Positions 1 to 4,956 of a DNA stretch of 5,501 nt are shown here, one piece after another. Source of the DNA: Rubrobacteraceae bacterium (GTDB lineage Bacteria; Actinomycetota; Rubrobacteria; Rubrobacterales; Rubrobacteraceae); assembly GCA_029240775.1 (NCBI GenBank), contig JARDZQ010000150.1, forward strand, positions 1 to 5,501. The letters run 5' to 3'. A program made the translations under genes and the position numbers. The notes beneath the pieces are model-generated. The model was not told the origin of the DNA. It was given only the letters and a program-made list of their open reading frames with translations, and searched no databases. The stretch's first letter is position 1; each line of letters starts with the position of its first letter.

Positions 1-150
1 CTCGGGATCGCCGGGGACCGCCAGGAAAGCGTTGGTGGCGTCGTCTGCGATGGGGACTTTGCGGGCGAGCTCGAGACCCACTTTGTTGGTGTAGAAATCG
101 ATGCTCCTCTCCAGGTCGAGGACCCGGTAGCAGGTGTGGACGTATTGCAC
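1..150 (-). CDS. VOC/glyoxalase I-like protein, N-terminal part (runs off left edge)
   Basis: This leftward reading frame begins at a GTG and runs off the window, giving the first 50 residues. The segment VQYVHTCYRVLDLERSIDFY followed by TNKVGLEL is the first beta-alpha-beta module of the vicinal oxygen chelate fold. It resembles lactoylglutathione lyase (GloA), and His5 sits where GloA has its first metal ligand. Family members convert hemithioacetals of methylglyoxal, or act as dioxygenases or resistance proteins, and the fragment cannot decide between these. An in-frame TGA lies about eight codons upstream, so the GTG is the only reasonable start nearby. No Shine-Dalgarno sequence precedes it. 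The start abuts the last hairpin of a structured repeat element, and the gene diverges from the UbiB-like gene. Confidence 0.82.
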   Translation of the reverse strand, partial: MQYVHTCYRVLDLERSIDFYTNKVGLELARKVPIADDATNAFLAVPGDPE

Positions 151-354
151 GCAGGCTTCGCCAGCGTCTCAGCACGCTACGCCCTTTTAGGGCTTCGCGT
201 TCAGCACGCCCGCTGCCCGGACTCTCAGCTTATCGCCTCTGGCAGAAGCTCTACCTCGCAAGCCGAAACGCTTCCCCCCGGCATACTCTCAAAAGCGCCG
301 ACCTCCCGCCATCCACGAGCGGGCTGACTAGCCGCCTGAAAGGCGGCGTGCTGA
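151..354 (-). repeat. Multi-hairpin structured element, left copy (L), oriented toward the VOC gene
   Basis: Read on the minus strand, this spacer aligns along almost all its length with 1974-2166 read on the plus strand. The best block, 222-271, matches 2066-2115 at 42 of 50 positions without gaps. Hairpins seen: GCCGCCT/AGGCGGC (331-347), CCCGC/GCGGG (305-323), CCG/CGG near 209-220, GCCC/GGGC (181-193), and an imperfect one at 151-165 touching the VOC start. Linkers of the form GCGTGCTGA (or its complement) recur at 169-177, 201-209 and 346-354; the two outer ones are perfectly complementary (9 bp) and could close the element. It fills the whole spacer between the divergent VOC and UbiB-like genes, so it must overlap their control regions. 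It could be a leader RNA or a REP/MITE-like palindromic repeat. Element boundaries are approximate. Confidence 0.7.
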
Positions 355-366
355 TAAGCTTCCCTT

Positions 367-1935
367 ATGGAGCAGGTCACAGGCAGACTGCCGGAGAGCC
401 CGGCCCGGAGGGCCGCAAGGATCGCGCGCGTCGGGGCCCGCTACGGTTTCGGGTTCGCCTTCGGGAGCCGGTTCGTCCCCCGCCGCAGGGAGGACCCCGG
501 GGCGGTTGGTGCGAGGCTGCGCCTCTCGTTCGAGGAGCTCGGACCGACTTTCGCCGAGCTGGGGCGCTTTCTCTCGGCCCGCAGGGATCTACTACCGCCG
601 GAGGTGACGACCGAGCTGGACAGGATCCGGATTGCCGCGAAGCCTCTTCCCTTCCCGGAGACGCGGGCGCGCATCGAGCAGGAGCTGGGCAACACTCTCG
701 AGCGCCTGTTCCCCAGGTTCGAGGAGATACCCACGCGGGTAGGTGCCTTTACGCAGGCGCACCGGGCGGTGCTGCCCGGCGAGCGGCTGGCGCTCGTCGT
801 CGTGTCCCGCACGGGGGTGCGCCGGGACCTGCTCGCGATGCGCCCGATGGCAGACCTCACGCGCCGCAGGCTCTCAGGCCGACTGCCGCTCAACCCGACA
901 GAGGCCGTGTCCGAGTTCGCAGCTCACGTCACGCACCGCAGGGACATGTTCTTCGCCGCCCAGACCGCGCGGCGCTTGCGGGAGCTGAAAGACCTCCGGC
1001 TGCGGGTGCCGGAGGTCTACCGAGACTACTCCACGGGCCGCTGCGTGACCTTCGAGACGCCGGCCGACCCCGCGCCGCTTGAACAATACCGGGAGGTCTC
1101 GGAGGCGCTCGTGCGGCTGGCTCTGGCCGAGGGCATCTTCCTCGCCGACCTGGCGCCGGAGCGTTTCGCGGCCGATTCCCTCGGCGAGCTCTGGCTCTCC
1201 GACCCCACCGAGGCGTTCGTGCTCGACCCGGAGAGGTTGCGGGGCCTGGCCGAGGTCCTGGCTGCGGTGCGGCGCGGGGACGTGGATGGGATCTCGCGCT
1301 CCCTCCCACTCGCCGGGAGCTTGGTGCCCCGCGACGACTCCATCCTCAGGCGCGAGCTACGCGAGACTCTAGGCTCACTGGGCGGACCGTTGTGGCGCGA
1401 GCACTGGCTGCGGGAGGTCAGAGACGCGGGGCTCGAGACCGCCCGCAGAGGAGGGGCCACGCTGCACGTCGAGGTCGCCCAGATGATGCGTTCCCTCGTG
1501 GAGGCAGAGGGCCTCGGGGGCCGCACGGAGATAGAGGCGGCGGCTGAGGCTGCCGAAGCGCTCGTCACGCGCCACAGAGACCCGATCTACGTCGCAGCCC
1601 GCACGGCCCGCCGGCTCGCCCAGCCAGACACCTTCACCGACTACCCGCGCCAGCTCCACGCGCTCCTCGACGAGCTCAAGGACGGTGAGATCGAGGTCCG
1701 CTTCCGCCACGCCGGGCTCGACGAGCTGATCTCCAAGGTCGACATCCTCGCCAACCGCCTCGTCTTCGGCCTCCTCATAGCAGCCCTCATCCTCGGCTCC
1801 TCGATGCTGGGCATCTTCGTCGAAGGCGGAGCCCAGCTCCTCGGCCTGAGCGTCTTCGGCCTGATCGGGTTCGTCTTCGCGGCCATACTTGGCCTCCGGC
1901 TCCTCTTCGCGATAATCCGCTCTGGCCGGTTGTAG
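367..1935 (+). CDS. UbiB/ABC1/ADCK-family protein, probable pseudokinase, two C-terminal TM helices
   Basis: The 522 residues follow the UbiB/ABC1 (AarF, ADCK) plan. Genuine members are membrane-tethered atypical kinases/ATPases that support quinone or lipid metabolism. Family landmarks are LGPTFAELGRFLSARRDLLPP (58-78), the segment before the nucleotide pocket (115-151), RVPEVYRDYSTGRCVTFE (213-230), and a hydrophobic tail (about 464-516) forming two membrane helices and ending IIRSGRL, as in many bacterial UbiBs. The key residues are gone. KxGQ reads ELGR (64-67), the Ala-rich loop reads PTRVGAFTQAH (122-132), the nucleotide-binding Lys is replaced in LALVVVS (141-147), HADPHPGN reads LADLAPER (259-266), and DFG reads DPT (279-281). 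Catalysis is therefore unlikely; a scaffold or regulatory role is inferred. An in-frame TAA four codons upstream fixes the ATG as the earliest ATG start, but there is no Shine-Dalgarno sequence. The ORF is open throughout, which argues against a decayed gene. Confidence 0.88.
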   Translation: MEQVTGRLPESPARRAARIARVGARYGFGFAFGSRFVPRRREDPGAVGARLRLSFEELGPTFAELGRFLSARRDLLPPEVTTELDRIRIAAKPLPFPETRARIEQELGNTLERLFPRFEEIPTRVGAFTQAHRAVLPGERLALVVVSRTGVRRDLLAMRPMADLTRRRLSGRLPLNPTEAVSEFAAHVTHRRDMFFAAQTARRLRELKDLRLRVPEVYRDYSTGRCVTFETPADPAPLEQYREVSEALVRLALAEGIFLADLAPERFAADSLGELWLSDPTEAFVLDPERLRGLAEVLAAVRRGDVDGISRSLPLAGSLVPRDDSILRRELRETLGSLGGPLWREHWLREVRDAGLETARRGGATLHVEVAQMMRSLVEAEGLGGRTEIEAAAEAAEALVTRHRDPIYVAARTARRLAQPDTFTDYPRQLHALLDELKDGEIEVRFRHAGLDELISKVDILANRLVFGLLIAALILGSSMLGIFVEGGAQLLGLSVFGLIGFVFAAILGLRLLFAIIRSGRL

Positions 1936-1947
1936 GCGGCCAGAGCG
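1918..1947 (+). terminator. Perfect 11-bp hairpin around the UbiB-like stop codon
   Basis: CGCTCTGGCCG (1918-1928) and CGGCCAGAGCG (1937-1947) pair perfectly around an 8-nt loop that contains the TAG stop codon. The 5' arm encodes the last Arg-Ser-Gly-Arg residues. No T-run follows, so it is not a classical intrinsic terminator. It may block read-through, protect the 3' end, or simply be another palindrome next to the repeat element starting at 1951. Confidence 0.5.
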
Positions 1948-1950
1948 TCG

Positions 1951-2166
1951 GCACGCTGGCTTCGCGAGCTTCAAGCACGCCGCCTGGAACAGGCGGCTAG
2001 TCAGCCATCATCCGGGCCCCGGATGGTGTGAGGTTGACCCCTTTGAGAAAATATCCAAGAGAAAGGCGTTGCGGCTTACGCGGCATAGCCTCTGCCAGAC
2101 GCGATACGCTGAGAGGCCCGCGCAGCGGGCGCGCTGACAAGCTGGCGAAGCCAGCGTGCTAGCGAG
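1951..2166 (+). repeat. Multi-hairpin structured element, right copy (R), oriented toward the flavin reductase gene
   Basis: This spacer is the inverted, diverged partner of 151-354. Its ends are inverted repeats: 1951-1971 matches the reverse complement of 2139-2159 at 20 of 21 positions. Internal hairpins are GCCGCCT/AGGCGGC (1979-1997), a 10-bp stem CATCATCCGG/CCGGATGGTG (2005-2027, 3-nt loop, one G-T pair), GCCTCT/AGAGGC (2088-2093 with 2112-2117), GCCCGC/GCGGGC (2116-2130) and GCTGGC/GCCAGC (2141-2155). Blocks shared with L include AGGT...TTTGAGA (2031-2048) and the 50-nt block 2066-2115. Where L and R differ, stem arms often differ together, as expected of selected or duplicated structure. 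R lacks one hairpin-linker unit that L has (181-209). The element ends about 17 nt before the flavin reductase start. It could be a cis-regulatory leader or a mobile palindromic repeat. Confidence 0.72.
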
Positions 2167-2170
2167 CGAC

Positions 2171-2177
2171 GAAGGAG
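2171..2177 (+). promoter_or_regulatory. Ribosome binding site deciding the flavin reductase start
   Basis: GAAGGAG lies 5 nt before the GTG at 2183. It makes that codon a much better start than the in-frame GTG at 2156, which lies inside a hairpin arm and has no Shine-Dalgarno sequence. Confidence 0.7.
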
Positions 2178-2182
2178 CGAGC

Positions 2183-2662
2183 GTGGAAGAACAGATGAGG
2201 TCCGAGATCCTCAAGACGATCCCCTATGGCTTCTACATAACCGGCGTGGTGGGCAGCGACGGCGAGGTCAACGGCTTTACGACCTGCTGGGTCTCGCAGG
2301 TCTCTTTCGACCCTCAGCAGCTGATCGTCGCGGTGCGCAAGGACCAGCACACGCACGACCTGCTCGAGGACTCCGGTGTCTTCTCGCTGAACTTCCTGGA
2401 CACCGAGCAGGAAGAGCTGGCCCGCAGGTTCACCGAGCCGCTGCAGCACGAGAACGGGCAGGTAGGCGGCTCAGCCTATACCACCGGGGAGACCGGAGCA
2501 CCGCTCTTCGAAGAGGCCTTCGCTCACCTGGAATGCCGGGTGGCAGGCAAGATGGAGGCCGGCGACCATACCGTCTACCTCGGTGACGTCGTCGCAGCCA
2601 GCCTCAAGCGGCCCGCCGACATACTCACCGATCTCGACACCCCGATGGAGTACGGGGGCTGA
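2183..2662 (+). CDS. Flavin reductase-like protein (split-barrel FMN-binding, PF01613 type)
   Basis: The 159 residues from the GTG match the flavin reductase-like family, which binds FMN in a split-barrel fold and typically transfers electrons from NAD(P)H to flavin, often as partner of a monooxygenase. Visible signatures are PYGFYITGVVG (14-24), NGFTTCWVSQVSFDPQQLIVAV (30-51, the flavin-contacting strand-turn-strand), SGVFSLNFL (64-72), the LARRF helix (79-83) and GDHTVYLGDVVAASL (127-141), where the family His follows G-D. The length is normal for a one-domain member. There is no N-terminal partner domain and no monooxygenase in view, so the electron acceptor is unknown. The gene stands alone, with a 247-nt structured spacer upstream and no close downstream gene on this strand. 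Confidence 0.9.
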   Translation: MEEQMRSEILKTIPYGFYITGVVGSDGEVNGFTTCWVSQVSFDPQQLIVAVRKDQHTHDLLEDSGVFSLNFLDTEQEELARRFTEPLQHENGQVGGSAYTTGETGAPLFEEAFAHLECRVAGKMEAGDHTVYLGDVVAASLKRPADILTDLDTPMEYGG

Positions 2663-2792
2663 CCGCCACCCTCCCGAACATCTCCCATCGCGAGAAGCAG
2701 GCCGGCGAATGGTACGGAGAGGTAAACCGCCAGCCCGCTCCCCCTTCTCTTACGCGCCAGCAGAGATCGGGTCGCAGAAGCGACAACAAGAA
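2663..2792. other. Spacer without a supported gene
   Basis: This stretch lies between the flavin reductase stop and the terminator hairpin at 2793. Besides a short GTCGC/GCGAC hairpin (2771-2784, AGAA loop) I see no convincing gene. Frames crossing it on both strands lack a ribosome binding site or family resemblance, and the longer ones also overlap the flavin reductase. Confidence 0.5.
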
Positions 2793-2832
2793 AGCCGGAC
2801 CGCCCAGGAGGGGGAATCAGGCCGGTCCGGCT
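2793..2832 (-). terminator. Intrinsic-type terminator between convergent genes
   Basis: AGCCGGACCG (2793-2802) and CGGTCCGGCT (2823-2832) form a perfect 10-bp stem with a 20-nt loop. On the minus strand it is followed by TTCTTGTTGT, a reasonable U-rich tail, so it best serves the leftward 65-codon gene. It may also stop rightward transcription from the flavin reductase gene. Confidence 0.6.
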
Positions 2833-2894
2833 AAGATACTGATCATCCCTTACCCCCCGGGCGCCAGGATCAAACATCCGGCCCTCTAGAGGCG

Positions 2895-3092
2895 TTAGGC
2901 CTGGGCTTCGGGCGGCGGGGCCTCCTCCTGGGTGACAGCCGCCGCCTCCTCCCGCGCCAGCGCCGCCGCGGTCCGCAGCCCCGTCGCGCGGCTCGCAGCG
3001 GCGTGCCCCGCCGACCGGCTCCCGTGTTCCAGGGCGTAGGCGCGGGCTTCGAGGCGCTCGGCGATCCTCTCCGCAAACTCCTCGTGCGTCAT
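2895..3092 (-). CDS. Small Ala/Glu-rich hypothetical protein, 65 aa
   Basis: I do not recognise this protein. It starts MTHEEFAERIAERLEARAYA, a charged amphipathic helix, continues with an Ala/Arg-rich middle (28-53) and ends in a low-complexity acidic, proline-rich tail. There is no signal peptide or membrane segment, so it is probably a small soluble helical protein. The ATG at 3092 is preferred over the in-frame GTG two codons earlier because AAGGGGGG stands 5 nt before it. A perfect 10-bp palindrome CCTCTAGAGG (2883-2892) lies just after the stop, and the terminator at 2793-2832 follows. Evidence for the gene is the ribosome binding site, the terminator and the protein-like N-terminus, but a chance frame in GC-rich DNA is not excluded. 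Confidence 0.55.
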   Translation of the reverse strand: MTHEEFAERIAERLEARAYALEHGSRSAGHAAASRATGLRTAAALAREEAAAVTQEEAPPPEAQA

Positions 3093-3160
3093 GGTCACCC
3101 CCCTTCGGCGCTCCCAGACAACAGTAAGCCGCCCGACAGCGCTCCGCAGCTTTCCGTGTC

Positions 3161-3200
3161 GGCCCGAGAGACCGGGCCTCGGACGCTGAGCTTAACGTCC
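3161..3200. other. Two adjacent hairpins in the spacer between the two small genes
   Basis: GGCCCG/CGGGCC (3161-3178, loop AGAGAC) and GGACG/CGTCC (3181-3200) sit next to each other in the 231-nt spacer upstream of the 65-codon gene. On the minus strand they would lie in its leader or promoter region. No riboswitch or tRNA consensus is recognised, and nothing else in the spacer 3093-3323 is interpretable apart from the hairpin at 3299. Confidence 0.35.
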
Positions 3201-3298
3201 CCACACCTCGATTCAAGGTCAGCGCGGCACGAAGGGGTGATGCAGTTTACGAGTGGAGCGGGATAAAGCCCTCAGAGCGAGAACGAGAAGGATGGAGC

Positions 3299-3317
3299 AG
3301 CCGGAAGCGAACCGGCT
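3299..3317 (-). terminator. Possible weak terminator after the 73-codon gene
   Basis: AGCCGG/CCGGCT form a 6-bp stem with a 7-nt loop starting 6 nt past the TGA stop on the minus strand. The downstream sequence is pyrimidine-rich (CCTTCTCGTTCTC) rather than a T-run, so termination would be weak. Confidence 0.4.
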
Positions 3318-3323
3318 GGCTGG

Positions 3324-3545
3324 TCAGACGGCCTCCTTGCCGACCCGCAACATCTCCCGCACGCGACGGCCATCGCGGTGGCCCCGATAATAGGCGAGGC
3401 GGTCCAGGTACTCGGTCCATATGTCCAGATTGGCGTTGCTCACGAAAGTCTCCGGCGGCCCGAAACGACCGTCCTCCCAGCCGCTCCGGTAAGCCGAATC
3501 CTCCCGACGAATCTCCGCCATCCCAGAGGCTTCCTCTCGGATCAT
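3324..3545 (-). CDS. Small conserved-looking hypothetical protein, 73 aa
   Basis: I do not recognise a named family. The 73 residues are rich in charged and aromatic amino acids: SAYRSGWEDGRFGPPETF (18-34) and YLDRLAYYRGHRDGRRVREM (46-65). The spaced YRxGWxDGxF and YYRGHRDGRR motifs look like a small folded domain, possibly binding nucleic acid or a partner protein through its basic C-terminal helix (inference). No membrane segment or signal peptide is seen. The start is the ATG at 3545 because GGAGGT stands 6 nt upstream; an earlier in-frame GTG at 3590 has no ribosome binding site. The leader region 3546-3700 is AT-richer than the rest of the window and contains two dyads that could be operators. 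Confidence 0.72.
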   Translation of the reverse strand: MIREEASGMAEIRREDSAYRSGWEDGRFGPPETFVSNANLDIWTEYLDRLAYYRGHRDGRRVREMLRVGKEAV

Positions 3546-3551
3546 CGTCGC

Positions 3552-3557
3552 ACCTCC
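3552..3557 (-). promoter_or_regulatory. Ribosome binding site of the 73-codon gene
   Basis: Read on the minus strand this is GGAGGT, within GCGGGAGGTG, 6 nt before the ATG at 3545. It is the best Shine-Dalgarno match in the window and decides the start. Confidence 0.75.
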
Positions 3558-3628
3558 CGCATACTCTTGCGCCTCCCCGTATGTAAGCACAACGATTTCG
3601 CAAATGGAAGTCTTTTCTTAACGAAATT

Positions 3629-3640
3629 GAACAAAAGTTC
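3629..3640 (-). promoter_or_regulatory. GAAC-N4-GTTC dyad, possible LexA-type operator
   Basis: GAACAAAAGTTC has the GAAC-N4-GTTC core of the Gram-positive/actinobacterial LexA (SOS) box, whose usual form is CGAAC-N4-GTTCG. The flanking bases here are T and C instead of C and G, so the match is partial. It lies 84 nt upstream of the 73-codon gene in an AT-rich stretch suited to a promoter. No clear -35/-10 pair could be fixed. Confidence 0.3.
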
Positions 3641-3643
3641 CAT

Positions 3644-3663
3644 GACCGCCATATCTGGTGGTC
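3644..3663 (-). promoter_or_regulatory. Inverted repeat, possible operator
   Basis: GACCGCCA/TGGTGGTC flank a 4-nt centre (TATC): 8 pairs, one of them G-T. It lies 4 nt upstream of the GAAC/GTTC dyad, between the FIST gene end and the 73-codon gene. It could bind a dimeric regulator of the latter or be a small hairpin. Confidence 0.3.
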
Positions 3664-3706
3664 TCCGCGCATGATACACCTGATACTTAGTAGGTTCTCG
3701 GGGGTT

Positions 3707-3751
3707 CTAAAGCGGTTTTCGGAATCATTGAGCTTACGAAAACCGCTTTAG
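3707..3751 (-). terminator. Perfect 15-bp inverted repeat overlapping the FIST gene stop
   Basis: CTAAAGCGGTTTTCG (3707-3721) and CGAAAACCGCTTTAG (3737-3751) are perfectly complementary around a 15-nt loop. The TAA stop of the leftward FIST gene (3748-3750) is part of the stem. The stem is AT-rich at both ends and no T-run follows on either strand. It most likely ends the cruF-FIST transcript or protects its 3' end, and could also serve as a protein-binding palindrome. Confidence 0.55.
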
Positions 3752-4938
3752 GCGGGATTACGGGGGCGGAAGAGACCGAAGGAGGAGGTATAGCCGTGCA
3801 GGAAGGTGGCACCACCGACGGGGCCGATCTCTCCGTTACAGAAGAAGCCGGCCACGGGCACGTCGCCGAGGTGTGCGCGGAAGACGGTCGTGTCGAAGTT
3901 GGGGCGTCCGTAGAGGCCCTCTCCACGTCCGAGGCAGGAGAAAAGGAGGGCTCCGGAGAGGTTCTCGGTGTCGGGCGAGGCTTTCTCGTAGCCTTTCAGC
4001 ACGGCGTGAAGGTCCTCGGCGGAGGTCTCGGCATCGCGGACGTGGAAGCGGACGCGCATCCCCTCCTGCAGGTGTTCGCCGACGGCCACGGCGCCGCGGT
4101 GCGGATCCACGCCGATGAGGTTCCGGATCAGGAAGTCCCCGACGCGCGGCTCCTCGCGGAACTCGTCCATGAGAACGCCGACGAAGAGGGCAGTGCCCGC
4201 GAGATAACGGTCGCGCTCGTCGAGGCTGGCGAAGAGCTCCTGCAGAACTTCCAGGGCCGGTCTGCCATCGAGCTCGTAGAGGAGGTTCCCGTCGCAGCCG
4301 GTGACCCGCATCAGGTCGCCTATGGGGCGGCAGCCCTGGGCGACGACGGTGTCGAGGGCGACGTTGCCGCTCAGGGCGACGCCGACCGCGCCGTTGGAGA
4401 CCACCTCCCCGTCCAAAAACAGGGTGTTGAGGCCGGGCGAGGCACCACCGCTGGCGAGGCCCCCGATCTTCGAGGAGGCCGGGAAGGCGTAGTCTAGGCC
4501 GGCGAGCAGGGCCTCCGCGCGGACGGAGAAGGGATCGGCGAGGAGCACGAACTGCGGCTCTTCACGCGCGCTCACGCCGACGAGGCGCTCCCAGGCGTCC
4601 GGCGGACCGTCGAGGTCGGGAAGTGGACCCTCCACGCGGAACGGCGTCAGGCGTACGTCAGGGAGCCGCGCGGCGACGAGGGTGATGGCCGGCGCGCGCT
4701 CGATCTCCTCGCCGCCCCCGATCACACCGCCTCCCGAACACCCGAGGAAAGTTCCCGGCTCCAGGTAGCTGTCCACGAGCCCGTAGAAGCGCGGGTAGTA
4801 GTCCGCGAAGTGCGGGGTCACGAACGCCAGCGCCAGAGAGACCGGACCGGGTCCGAGGCGTCTGGCGACGCCCTCGGCGCACTCGAGTACGACCTCCTCG
4901 AAAGAGGTCTTGCGCGATATGGTCGTCGCCCACTTCAT
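3748..4938 (-). CDS. FIST_N/FIST_C domain protein
   Basis: The 396 residues cover a full two-domain FIST protein, a family (F-box and intracellular signal transduction; human FBXO22 is a relative) proposed to sense small ligands. The N-terminal domain (about 25-215) shows GCSGGGVIGGG (66-76), LADPFS (133-138), IGGLASGG (158-165) and NGAVGVALSG (182-191). The C-terminal domain (about 225-390) carries the best signature: ALLFSCLGRG (330-339) and PVAGFFCNGEIGPVGG (361-376) followed by FLHGYTSSFGLF. There is no transmembrane segment or fused output domain, so it is probably cytosolic and stand-alone. It starts 18 nt after the CruF-like stop, with only a poor ribosome binding site, which suggests co-transcription or translational coupling. 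Ligand and partners are unknown, and a link to carotenoid synthesis rests on gene order only. Confidence 0.92.
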   Translation of the reverse strand: MKWATTISRKTSFEEVVLECAEGVARRLGPGPVSLALAFVTPHFADYYPRFYGLVDSYLEPGTFLGCSGGGVIGGGEEIERAPAITLVAARLPDVRLTPFRVEGPLPDLDGPPDAWERLVGVSAREEPQFVLLADPFSVRAEALLAGLDYAFPASSKIGGLASGGASPGLNTLFLDGEVVSNGAVGVALSGNVALDTVVAQGCRPIGDLMRVTGCDGNLLYELDGRPALEVLQELFASLDERDRYLAGTALFVGVLMDEFREEPRVGDFLIRNLIGVDPHRGAVAVGEHLQEGMRVRFHVRDAETSAEDLHAVLKGYEKASPDTENLSGALLFSCLGRGEGLYGRPNFDTTVFRAHLGDVPVAGFFCNGEIGPVGGATFLHGYTSSFGLFRPRNPA

Positions 4939-4956
4939 AGTGCCACTCGTCCCAGT

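Noticed and set aside
151..354. CRISPR array
   Set aside because: The repeated units are hairpins of variable sequence with short linkers; there are no constant repeats with unique spacers of equal length.
348..1082. 244-codon plus-strand frame in another frame of the UbiB-like gene
   Set aside because: Arg/Gly/Pro-rich translation typical of a shifted GC-rich frame; the overlapping frame shows the UbiB landmarks.
1375..1974. 199-codon acidic minus-strand frame
   Set aside because: It is antisense to the UbiB-like C-terminus, whose membrane helices match the family.
2031..2130. Resemblance to a TPP riboswitch (CTGAGAG and CCCTTTGAG strings)
   Set aside because: The strings occur in the wrong order and the conserved TPP segment with the TAATGCCAGC-type core is absent. 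The downstream gene is not a thiamine gene.
2575..3216. 213-codon minus-strand frame spanning the flavin reductase 3' end, the terminator and the 65-codon gene
   Set aside because: It crosses a strong terminator hairpin and overlaps two better-supported genes. The protein is Gly/Arg/Pro low-complexity with no recognisable domain.
3195..3225. T-arm-like string (complement CCTTGAATCGAGG) suggesting a tRNA
   Set aside because: The stem is too short, and no acceptor, D or anticodon arms can be fitted around it.
3796..4497. 233-codon frame on the plus strand
   Set aside because: It is antisense to the FIST gene, which has clear family motifs. Its composition is what the complement of GC-rich coding DNA gives, and it has no family resemblance.
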